A DNA stretch of 64,000 nt from Gyromitra esculenta. Taxonomy: Eukaryota > Ascomycota > Pezizomycetes > Pezizales > Discinaceae. The position numbers were made by a program, and so were the translations under genes. Shown here one piece after another: positions 23,979 to 34,412 of the stretch. How positions within the stretch are numbered: the stretch's first letter is position 1; the number at the start of each line of letters is the position of its first letter. The notes beneath the pieces were generated by a model. That model was given only the letters and a program-made list of their open reading frames with translations, made no database searches and had not been told where the DNA came from. The stretch spans positions 62,001 through 126,000 of the forward strand of contig JBCAML010000001.1 in the NCBI GenBank assembly GCA_038503075.1. The letters are read 5' to 3'.

Positions 23979-24722
23979 GGGTCAAAATATGTTGGCACTA
24001 AAGAATAGTCGGAATATGTTTGTCGTATTGCAGGGGGCAAGCTCGAAAAATCGTTTATGTTTCTACCAAAATATATGTAATAATTTGTGAAGATAGAGAT
24101 CGCTTATGTAATATACATAGGGGGGAATTTTATGATGATTTTCCAAACCATGACGGCAGCTTTAGGCGCAAACTGCGTTAGGAAATGAATATCATAGACG
24201 ATAAAATCTCTCTTATTACCTACAACATGTATAGATACCGACGTAGGAATAGAACCAGTTCTATTTTGCCTCTAGCACAGACTAGACCGCGAATTTTTCT
24301 TGCCCACCGGCTCACTAGTGGCTAACCTGTGATCTGTGCGTGAAGGGTCTAGCTAATTAGGAAAAACACGAATTGGGCTGCTATTCATCGTTTTATTTCA
24401 TTGACAGAAATTTTCTTGCACAACAGACCCCCAGTCGAGGGGGTCTGTAGGTATTGGATTAGTATCTCTTCTATTCGATAGATCACCGGAAAAGATCTAT
24501 TCTGCGATAGAACATGGTCCATTGCCTACGGGAAGCCCTCCATTGTTTACCCATTCTACGAGTGAACTTATTTTTTTCACCCATCTCCCGTCCGCTACCA
24601 GAGCAATGCTACCAGATCGGGCACAATATAGATTGAGCCTATTTCAGAACTAAAACTCCAACTCAATCTGTCTTTGATAACTCCATAATGCTCGAGTCCT
24701 TATTACATTGTCCATTCCAAAA
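23979..24722. other. Intergenic between convergent genes
   Basis: These are the 3' flanks of the WSC gene and of the unrecognised minus-strand gene. The only structure seen is the short GC-rich hairpin at 24424-24447. Confidence 0.5.
24424..24447. other. Strong 9-bp hairpin between convergent genes
   Basis: CAGACCCCC and GGGGGTCTG pair perfectly around a 6-nt loop in otherwise AT-rich sequence. It could form in transcripts of either convergent gene. A role in 3'-end formation is speculation. Confidence 0.4.
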
Positions 24723-25794
24723 TCAATCGCGGCGTTTATCATCGCCAATCCACTCCGGGCTCCATTTTACAATTTCACCAGAAATTGGCTCATGGGGGAT
24801 GAGACGAGCTCTCATAACCTTGTATTCCCCCTGATGGCCCCCGTTTCCACCGGCCAAATGCACTCCGAACATCCCACGAGAGGCTTGCGCCTTCCAATCT
24901 TCCCGCGAAAATTCCACCATCTTTGCTGTGCGAGGTTCAACGTACCCGACACCAACACCGCCGCCTAGATAACACATCATCAATCGGTCATGCAAGCGGC
25001 TTCTTGAGATCTGGAGACTGGCAAGCGCATCGTGAGTGGCATCGATGGGAGACCAGTCTGCGTCATACATCGAGCCGTGATAGACCGTGTGCAAGTACTC
25101 CTCGTGGTAATAATAATCCTCGCATGCGTGGACGATGTGACCAGCCCAAAGATGGATACTTTCAACGTCGGCAAAGAATAAAGTCGGGATTCCAAACTTG
25201 TTAGATGCTGCTTGGTGACCTTTGGCGTAGGAGTACAACCTACAACGAGTGTTTAATTGGAGCGCACAAGAGGATAACGGAAAACACTGGATTCAGTTTG
25301 ACTTCTCTTACGTCAGAGGCAGGTTACGAATCATGAGATCTAGTACTTGATCGATAGCTGCTCAGAGCCTTGTGAGTCCATGAAACTTCAGAGGGGAATA
25401 GGTTACATCGATGGCATGTATACCTTTACCATAGTTCTGCTCATCAAAGTCATAGTTCTCCAGGATACGCTTGGAGTCAATTCGGTCTTCCTCGCTAGGA
25501 ATGTATTTTCCCTCAAGGCATCCTAGAAACCGCCTCGCCCGTTAACCTTACATCAACTTGGTCATACGGTACTGAACCAGAGTAAGCTGCATATGTACCT
25601 GGACAGCAGAAATGCATCATGGGCTTAGTCGGACGACAGAGACAGGCGTGTTTCCGCTGATTCATCTGAATTTTATGTGCAAAACCGTCATCCAAAGCGA
25701 AGGAGTAATTCCCGGTAAGGTTGGAAGTTTCCATTGTAATAGCATTGACTTTCTTTGATTCCGGCAGAACCGGGGCATTCATTTCCTTGCACAT
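24723..25794 (-). CDS. Unrecognised protein, four exons
   Basis: I do not recognise the family. Exons 25794-25599, 25522-25424, 25357-25312 and 25239-24723 have GT-AG borders and consistent phases, giving 285 residues. The N-terminal third has several Cys (HACLCRP, HFCCPGCLEG) that could bind metal or form disulfides. The C-terminal half is rich in His and Tyr (HIVHACEDYYYHEEYLH) and in Gly (CYLGGGVGVGYVEP). No signal peptide or TM segment is evident from the chosen ATG. The frame stays open upstream without another ATG, so the N-terminus may lie in an unseen upstream exon. The good composition and exact exon closure argue for a real gene. Confidence 0.68.
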
Positions 25795-27153
25795 TTTGAA
25801 GGAGGATGCGCGTCCGGGCGACACTTGCGATTGGAGGACAGCGGAGATGGAGGAGAGGGATGCAGATGGTCCAGTCCAGGTGTTCGTCTGTCTTGAACGG
25901 GGGCTGGGATGGATGGTCAATACTATGTGAAATATACGCACATCCTACCACGCTTGTGAAGACACCAAATGTAATCACATGTTTGTTTCAACTGCCAACG
26001 GGCCAGTTCTATCACATATACATGTATATTCAAATAGAAACAGTTTGGCTCCGCGAACGAGAATCATCTAGGGAGGAATGGACCAAACAGAATGGGAGGG
26101 GCAATTATAGTTATAGGTTGCTGAATGTGCGCATGAGTGATAGGCCATGATGCGACACGCAAAAACGTGCTTGAAGTATCGCCGACTTAGACCAGATCGC
26201 GAGGAGGGGATAGTAAACATTCAATCGAAAACAGGTGTCATTTGGTGCGCTTTTGAAAGACAGTTCATCGGGATCTAGCCCTGTGGGCATGGCTTCAGCA
26301 TCCTTCTCAGCGAGACGTTAAAGCTATCGCGTTCGTTTAATTGCGGCTGCAGCAGCCACAGCATTTTAATTTTCTAGGCGTGTAGATAGGATTTCGGGAG
26401 GCCAGATCCAATTAGGCTTAGCTCACTTCCGTAGTTTTACTTCACCAATTGCAGGTAGAACTCCAGAGCCTGGTTCAAAGTTGGAGAGATTGTAACTCAA
26501 GATATTAGGTCATTCTCTTAAATTTATAAGTTCATGCCGTGTTTCTGGTATTTAAAATACCGGGAGCCCCAGGTCCTTTGGCCGCTTGTATACACGCGAA
26601 CCTCATTTAAATTCAGCCTCATAAATCACTCGGAATCCGATAAAGTGGTTGGATTTAAATAGACTCGTTGATTACATGTAGCTGCGCGTTTCGCGATATC
26701 TTCTTTAGTTGGTTGCTGTAAGTGATAAGCTGGCGGGATGATCATATAATGGTCTCATGGCCATTTTTGAACAAGTGTTCGAGCAGCCTCATCGTCTCGC
26801 AGCGCAAGACGTTTGTTTGGTGGAGGGGACGAGAACCCAATCTCTTGCCTTGGACTTTATTTGTGGGTAACGTAGCTTCTGCCATATCATCCGGGAATCG
26901 ACATGAACACGAACTCCCAGCGGATCAACCTTGATTAATGTAAGGCCTTGTGACGTAGCTAGTTCCATATGGCCATCTGGAATCCAGCTCACGACGGTAT
27001 CTCCTAATTCAAACTTAAGAAATACTTAAGATCTCGCTGTGATGAGTGAAACCGTTACTTGTGGGAGTAGCCAGAAACTTCGATTCGCCCGTCTCATTCA
27101 CGAACCACCTTAGACTTCTCAGTCACACACACTTCAATATCAACCGGTTAGCC
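25795..27153. other. Intergenic, no gene seen
   Basis: This lies between the divergent unrecognised gene and the broken gene at 27.2 kb. Open frames here overlap and lack domain signals. Confidence 0.45.
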
Positions 27154-28240
27154 ATGGGGACTGAAGCATCAAGACCAACCACCATGATCCATCTTTACTG
27201 GGAGGGTATGATCTTGTGCCACCGTAGTGCTCAAGATTTGGAATCTCAATTCCCAAATCTCTTTAGGCGGCGGTATCCTACGGCCCTGAAGGGTCAGAAC
27301 ATAATCGACCTGTGCCCAGATCGCGATGGAATCGCTGAGTGGGCAATGCAGACGAACTACGAAGGGCCAATGAACGATTTCGGAGGTAGAGCCTCTTTTC
27401 GAAAGGCGGTTGAGATACTTGTCCACGACGAGCCGAACAGATGCTCCAACGGGTTGCAGCAGTGTCTCCACACAGAGGATGGCGACATAGATGCGTTCTT
27501 ACGCCTTTTCAAAGCTCTCACAGAACTATCGCATACAGCCGGTTGCTTAATGAATGGCTGTTTCCCTGTTCTGGACGATTTAAAGTTTTCTTACCGAAAA
27601 AATCAAAAATACCTGAAAGTCAACGTGTGTAATCTTCGTCAAGCGGAAAGCTTCCTCATCCTGGAAGAAAAATTGAACTATAAGCAAATTATACTGGACC
27701 TTGAAGTGTTCCCTCGTTGGGAGAGTAGTTATCCGAGTGCTCGAGGATTTGATGGGATCGTCCAGCAAAGATTCCCTGAGTCAAAGACTCATCGCAAATA
27801 CCTCCTAGGCCACTGCGAACACCTTCGACAAAAGCACGTAAATCAACCTGGAGAGGAGTCTCGAAGAGCTCACTGCCGCCGAGACTCAAACAACCCTGAG
27901 CGCTCAGCCCACGACCAAATATATCATCTCACAAGTTCACTCTCTACCTCAAGCTCTAGTTCTAGTTCTAGCTCTAGCTCCCAGGGGTTTCGAGAGTCAA
28001 AACACGGTCAACGGAGATACCGAGAAGTTCTAGCAAGAACTAGAGATTGCTCTTGTGGGCCCGTGACAGGTCTTGGGGGAGGATGTGACAAGTCGAGACG
28101 GAACCTTCGGTGGAGGGACGAGGAGCTTAAAGGATGTTGTGGTTCTACAGATAGATTCCAGAGACAAGAGGGGAAAGGGCAATACTCAATGCCATGTTTG
28201 GGAGATAACATCAGAAACTGATCCAGCTTTGGGGGGATGA
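27154..28240 (+). pseudogene. Broken gene of unrecognised family
   Basis: From the ATG at 27154 an even, protein-like frame runs about 230 codons, to HCEHLRQKHV. The same frame then turns into arginine- and serine-rich, low-quality sequence up to 28221. The +1 frame takes over with a natural-looking continuation (NLERSLEELTAAETQ, then TKYIISQVHSLPQALVLVLA) to a TGA at 28238-28240. It is interrupted by TAG at 28031 and TGA at 28064. The simplest reading is a frameshift near 27840 followed by two nonsense codons. The family is unknown to me. Alternatively the first part could still be expressed as a truncated or C-terminally altered protein. Confidence 0.55.
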
Positions 28241-31200
28241 ATCGTTATTATTTTAGAACGGATAGTTTTGCAACAAATATAAAAAAGAATAGACCACAGC
28301 GAGCATTGGAGTTTCTGAATCTCTAAACAGGCTGGTAAGCCATAAATTGGTCTTTAATTCAGTTCACTAGTGTTATATTAGGTCTCCCTCGGTGATTGGC
28401 TATTATGAAAGGCCTGGGCGAAACATTTCAAATGGGTTACTAGTCCCAAGATAGATTGCTAACGGCTCGTTACTACGACTATGTACTGGGTAGGTCCCCC
28501 TTTATCGCATATATTTGCAACCGATGTATTCTAGCTTTATATCAGATTGGTCAGACCTTGTCGTAAACTTCCTACATATCATTAGCCTATGCCACACATT
28601 CCCCACAAACTCGTATGCTATACTCACTGCATTTTAATGACTTGAAGAACCTCCAATCATTCACTCCACATTTATATACAGTAGCTTTCGTTATGAGCTC
28701 TAGCACTTAGATTATAGCATGCATTCAATATAGGCCTAGGTTAGCTGGCCAGATTTGAAGAAAAATCTTTCGAAATCCAGAAGCGCCCCGTTTCACAAGC
28801 GCTGACCCACAACTTCTCCCTCACATCAAGTTGATAGGACCTTCCGATAACAGGTTATAGAAAGACTTGAAATGCTATAGGGTTGGAAATAGACCAGAGA
28901 CATGGTTTGCGAGCCTGGTCACGTATGTATAGTGAGATCGTAATCATGAATGCCACCTTTGTGCCAGAATTAAATAGTAATCAGTTTCTAAAAATCTTTG
29001 CTGATAGTGGTAGGAATCGATTGCATATTTTCCAAGGGTCAGAGAAGCTGACTAATTGGCTTGGACGGCCGAGTATTACCTAGCTGATAATGGTAAGCTG
29101 TACCTGGTCAGAGAACGGTACCTGAGGACCGCAAAGGCGCAAACATGCGCCTTTATTAGGCGGAAACCTGTTGAAGGCTGGCCATCGTGTAGTCTACCAA
29201 TCAACCACCCTGCTGTGCTCCACTCTTTAGCACCTATTAACGTTCCCCGGCCTGAGTAGCCCTTCATCTGATAGGGCTTGGTGGATAGATAGTAAAGCCT
29301 GTACACAATTCATAACGGGACACTCCAAAGGAGTAATTGAAAAGTCCCACATATCCGCCCGATCTGCCAGGAACATAAGCCCGCATATTTGCCTACATCC
29401 TAGGCCTATAGAGCAGTAATTGGCGGAATTCACCGGGCCCCCTTCGTCGGCACTCAACTTGCCGGCAGCCTTGATCAGCAGAAATATCTCGCAGCTCAGA
29501 TTTCAGATCCAGTATATGAAAACCAAGACCGAATACCGTAGATCAAAAAGAACAGGCATCAAAACTCTGAATAGCAGTAGCACAAAGAGTGAGAGTCGGC
29601 CCAATAACACCCGAGAGTCAAGGTTCAAGCCATTGCAAGTTTTGTATGTAACATATATTATAAAAAAATCCGCAGTCATCTATCGCATATATACATCAGC
29701 CTATGGGAGGGAGGGGGGAGGCGCTGCTGCCAAATATATATATGGACAGTTTGTGTACCCCACAATTTCCCCGCAGTTCCCCGGCGAAGATAGACAAAGA
29801 CGTAGTCTCGTTATTATAAGTTTGACATTTTTATGCATAACTATAACATTAACCCCGCTCGTACTTATAGATGCAGGGATGCTTAACATCCCTCCCGTAA
29901 GCGGTTCCTTTGACAAGTATACGTAAATGCCCTGCATATAGATTAGATGCCACACTTCAGATTCTGCATCGAAACTGTAAGTGCTGTTTAAGCTTAGTCT
30001 GGCTTTTTGAAAAAAAGGCTATGAGGTAAAATTTTGACGAGCTGTTGTGTTTAAGGAGCCGTAATAGTAATATGTTTTCTAGCCAACCTATAGAAATTTA
30101 TAGAATTAGCATGCAGGTGACTTCGGGACGTTTTTAAAATGGCGAAGAGCTTCAAGCATTGACGAAGAGCTCGAGTGCCACTCGAGCAAGAGGATGAAGT
30201 CGAGTTTGTTGATCACAGGGGACTCCATAACAACATCTTCTATCTTCGTATGACTTGCTTTGCGGGATCGAGATAGAACCGAGAGACTAGAGAATTTATT
30301 TTTCAAAGACTAGGAGGAAACAGCTTATCTATAGGTGTTATAAGAAACGCAGAGACAGGGTTTACAGGTACAGAGAGCATTAATTTATACAACTGCTGTA
30401 AGGGGGGGGGTATAAACCCATCTACCTCATACGCGTCCACTCTAATCCACTCTATCTACCTATTTCTCGAAAACGCCTCAAAAAACTTACCGGGTCCCCA
30501 TCAATATCCATAGGAATGGTCGAAATTTCATCACTCCCGTAATAGATAGTTACGCTCCAGCCGGTGTCTTCCCGGTGTCCTCGCGATCTCGGAAGTTAAC
30601 AGCAAGGAGGAGAGGCTCCTGCATGCACGTATACAAAGCACGTAATGGATATAGTGATGCACATGGTAGGTAAGTATGGAAGGTTCTAGACAAGGTAATT
30701 CCCCTGTGATTTCGATCATTTTAAGATGAGTTTAACAGATCGGCCTCGGAAGACTTTACTCATTCTTCGTTACAAGTAACTAAGATTGTAGAGCCTCTGG
30801 GCCGAAACCCATCTAATGAAACTATGCAGCCCCAGCACTGCGGCGATATCCTAGAACTTTATCTGACAGTGAGCTATAACTAAGTTTGAAGAAGCACGGT
30901 TAAGGATAGATCAAGGGCGATTACCAATATAATGCTACGAAAGTAGCCGTGGGAATCTAAAGCCGCTACAAAATTGCTCCCTGTACGAGACCTGGCTAAG
31001 ATTGATTTTCCCCTTGCATATATGACGCTAGAAAAGACCTGTCATAATCGTTTGTAACATATAGGAGTTCTGACCCACTCTAAGCTGTAGACACGTTATG
31101 GTTGGTACCAATGGGAAATTCCGTATCTAAGCCTTCTTTACGAATTCGAACGTATTCCATATCATTTCTGCTCTCGAATAAGCCCTACGAGAAGCCTAAG

Positions 31201-31335
31201 TTAGACAAGCCAACACTAGAGATATAACATATTTGCGTGATCTAGTTAAAATATGTACATTAACCTTGCCCAAAATAATGCCAAAACAAGTGCGAACAAC
31301 ATACACTTAGCTTGAGGGCAAAAGAGATGATGAGA
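28241..31335. other. Gene-poor 3.1 kb
   Basis: No supported gene was seen. The sequence is AT-rich with many stops on both strands. The longest open frame (29420-29926) has no domain and uneven composition. A small hairpin (AAAGGCGC/GCGCCTTT) lies near 29135-29156. Confidence 0.45.
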
Positions 31336-31424
31336 TGGTTCCAGAGGGGGTCGAACCCTCGACCTTGGCGTAAACATCTGAGATGATATTAGCACCACGC
31401 GCTAACCAACTGAGCCATGGAACC
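31336..31424 (-). tRNA. tRNA-Ile(AAT) with 15-nt intron
   Basis: The mature 74 nt are identical to the two copies at 1.8 and 2.4 kb, with loop CTAATAA. The intron is TCATCTCAGATGTTT, one base longer and changed in its 5' half relative to the other copies. The 3' half CAGATGTTT is unchanged. Confidence 0.92.
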
Positions 31425-33575
31425 ACGGATCTTTATTCTTGGGAAGGGTTATAAATTAATTTTTATCTGATCGTTCTAAACCTTCGCAACTGCAGTTCTT
31501 CGAACGCTAGAAGATCTAACGAGTTTAATCCGAAAACGAGATGGTGTAATAATATAAGTTGCCATTCCATTCCACTTCAGGCTACTACATGCAGGCTCAG
31601 TCTAGGCTGTGTCATAAGAAGTAGGCGGGGAAGTGAACTTCAGCCAAAGTACTTGGGTTCACTGAGGCGCCGGCTTTAGTCCATCTTCAGCCAGTATTCC
31701 GTGCCCTATATGTTTCTGTAGGCTATGTATACGCCACTCAAACGTGGAAATTATATTTGAACGCCAGCGGCTATTTTAAACAGGGTACGCAAGGAAAAGA
31801 AACGATGACTCTGGCGGTGCCCAGCAGTTAGTCTTGCATCCTGTTTTTTTAAATCAGCGTCACCAAAAGATTTCCCTCAGTTCAATAAACTTCGTATTTC
31901 TGAGAGATCCTCGAGGTCTAGGTGTCAAGTCTGCATGGCTTGATTGAGAAGCCTCCGAACGAAGTGATACGACTAGAGTCTCGCCACACGATTAATGAGG
32001 CAGTAACACTTAAAACCGGAAGGAAGTAAACCATAAAGAAGGTCAGATGAACTTGATAGACATAAACTTCTTGTACCCCATCCCAACTTGAAAAGTGGGA
32101 TCCGCAGAGATTTGGTTGTGCATGCGATTCTCCTTTTAGGTGCTGGCCTTGAAGAAAAGGCGGGGAAGTAGGATGCATACATCTTATATTGCTGCAGAGA
32201 AAATTTTGTAGCGGTCTCAGCATACATTAAGTTAAATTAATTAGATTAACATATTCGGACTTATCAGGCGGTGGTTCGAACTTACGCGGCGTCGATCCTA
32301 TCTACCGATGTTCTGATTCCCGGCTGTCAATATGGTTAAGACCTAGCGGGAAAACCCCCTAAAAAAAATGATTTCGGTGGAAATTGGTGAGGTAGTAGAA
32401 GTGTTATTCGATTACCGAACATCAAGATTCAGGGTACGCTACCCTGTAGTTGGATCGCCAAATAATTTTCCGGGGTCCCCCTCAAGATGCCTGGGGGCTT
32501 TACTCAGACGAACAAGTACTCGATAAAACTGTAGAATCTCTTCAACAAATCCAAGTTAGTGAGTAAAGTCTATAACAGCATAGAAGTGGAAACTTGAACT
32601 GTGGCCTGGAAGGGTTTCCTAGCAAACGTTTACTCTAGGTCTAATCACGTGTACCTGAACTGATATTAGCTTACCGCTGAGCCCACGACCAGCTGAGCAG
32701 TGGTTATTGATGTCTTTATTAAAGAGTTGGCACTGATGCACATCTACAGCCCAAATTGGCCAATACCAGGGCAGCCTAGCGCTGTCAGAGGTACTGAGCG
32801 TTAACGCCTCCCTCGAATTCCCATGGCCTCAGTAAAGAACCATCAATATCAGAACCCACCTGACCAAGGCATATGCATCCTGTGCAGCGATGGAGGAGGC
32901 ACAGATACAAGCTTCACAGTTTCCATGCTGGACTTGGCTAGGATTTCCGGTGGCGGTACGCCAAGATGCGTGTAAAGCATCCTTCGAATGAGCCGTTAGC
33001 TAGCACGATTGATTATACCCTTGCACGAGTAACCAGTCCCTCAAATAGTGTCTTGCGAGTACGCCGTTAACTTATAGCCATGCCTCTAAATCTCCTGATC
33101 GTCACTTATTTTCCGTTCTGGATGCAGCCCACTGGTGCCAAAAAAATAAAGGCACCAAAGCCACAAACTGATTCAACTCTTGCCTTTCTGTCCCTCACAA
33201 GCGAGTCGTCAGCAATTGCCCTGTATGCTAACGCGGATGAAACCGAATCAGGGATCAGACAGCCTGCTCTAAGTACATGTACATACTCTACATTCGTACA
33301 CACCAGCGACGTCCTCATGAACGAGATACACGAACGGTGGCCCCACCAAACTGCTCATGCCCTTATTCTCCTCGTCACACACCACCCTGAAAAAAAGATT
33401 CACCTCCAGTTTATTTAAGATGTTCTCAGTCCCTCTCCTGTTCTGCATAACATTGTAGAACGCGAGGGCCCCTTCCACTCTCCAGCTTCTACGCTCTCCA
33501 AATAATAGACTACCCAAGAAACCAACCCATTCTCCTCTACTCCAGCCTTTCAAAATTTCTCCATACGCAATAGGG
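31425..33575. other. Gene-poor 2.2 kb
   Basis: No gene or structured repeat could be supported. The frames of about 110-140 codons at 33.1-33.7 kb on either strand overlap the promoter and start of the zinc-finger gene and look incidental. Confidence 0.45.
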
Positions 33576-34412
33576 ATGGGTGCAAACCAGAGTGCAAGCA
33601 GAATGATTCCAGTCCGCCCCCGTACACCGTTGCGATTTGGCTCAGTCCCAACACCCCTTCCAGTCAATCCGGGCGAATTCGTCACCAACCCTAGGTCATA
33701 CACACCTACAGACCGACCAGCTAATGATTCCGTATTCTCATTACTTTCTCAAGAAAGCTACTTTGGCGGGTTTGCTCCCGCGCCTTCCATGACACCCTCA
33801 AGCTCGGACGACATGATGTATTCGAGTGCGCGAACACTATCCATCTCGTCTCTATCTTCGTCGAATAGTCCTGCACCGCATCGATTTGTCTGTCCGAAGC
33901 AAAACTGCCCGTACACGATCATAGGATACTCGACCTCAGAAGAGCTCGAGGAGCATATGTTTTCCGTGAACCACTTCCACCCCGGCTCAGCCATGGATCT
34001 AGAGCTAGGTGATTACGACTGGCTTTCCCCTCAAGAAGCATCAGAAATGTATCCGCAGCACCCCCTCACACTCCAGCGGCAGCAAATATTCGAACAGCAG
34101 CAGAATCAGCAACAAGTTCAGCAACCACAACAATGCAATTGCCATCACTGCCTTCATCAGAATACTGGAGCTAGCCCTATTAAGTATGAATTACAGCAAC
34201 CTTCGATGCAAATCCAGATGCCTCCACCACCAACGATCATCGGCTACCATGATGCTGGATTCGAACTAGTTTCATGGCGTCAGCCTGAATCATCTTATGA
34301 TCAGTCATCGAGCCCTCAAATGAACCAGGCCGAATATTCGTCTCTAGTGCAATCTGGGATGTATATGGACTTTAGTCAAGTTGGTGCTGCAGGACGATCG
34401 ACTTTCGCTTAG
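33576..34412 (+). CDS. C2H2-like zinc-finger, Gln-rich protein
   Basis: This is a single exon of 278 residues. A Pro/Ser-rich N-terminal part is followed by one C2H2-like finger at about residues 109-132: CPKQNCPY, then HMFSVNH. Next come an acidic stretch, a Gln-rich tract (about residues 168-187), a short Cys/His cluster (CNCHHCLH) and a Pro/Gln/Ser tail. Such composition is common in fungal transcription regulators, but one finger gives little evidence for specific DNA binding. The first residues MGANQS fit the N-myristoylation pattern M-G-x-x-x-S/T, which would instead tether it to membranes. The function is unassigned. Confidence 0.72.
   Translation: MGANQSASRMIPVRPRTPLRFGSVPTPLPVNPGEFVTNPRSYTPTDRPANDSVFSLLSQESYFGGFAPAPSMTPSSSDDMMYSSARTLSISSLSSSNSPAPHRFVCPKQNCPYTIIGYSTSEELEEHMFSVNHFHPGSAMDLELGDYDWLSPQEASEMYPQHPLTLQRQQIFEQQQNQQQVQQPQQCNCHHCLHQNTGASPIKYELQQPSMQIQMPPPPTIIGYHDAGFELVSWRQPESSYDQSSSPQMNQAEYSSLVQSGMYMDFSQVGAAGRSTFA

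Noticed and set aside
29420..29926. 168-codon plus-strand frame
   Set aside because: Uneven composition, no domain, and a similar-sized frame on the other strand over part of it.
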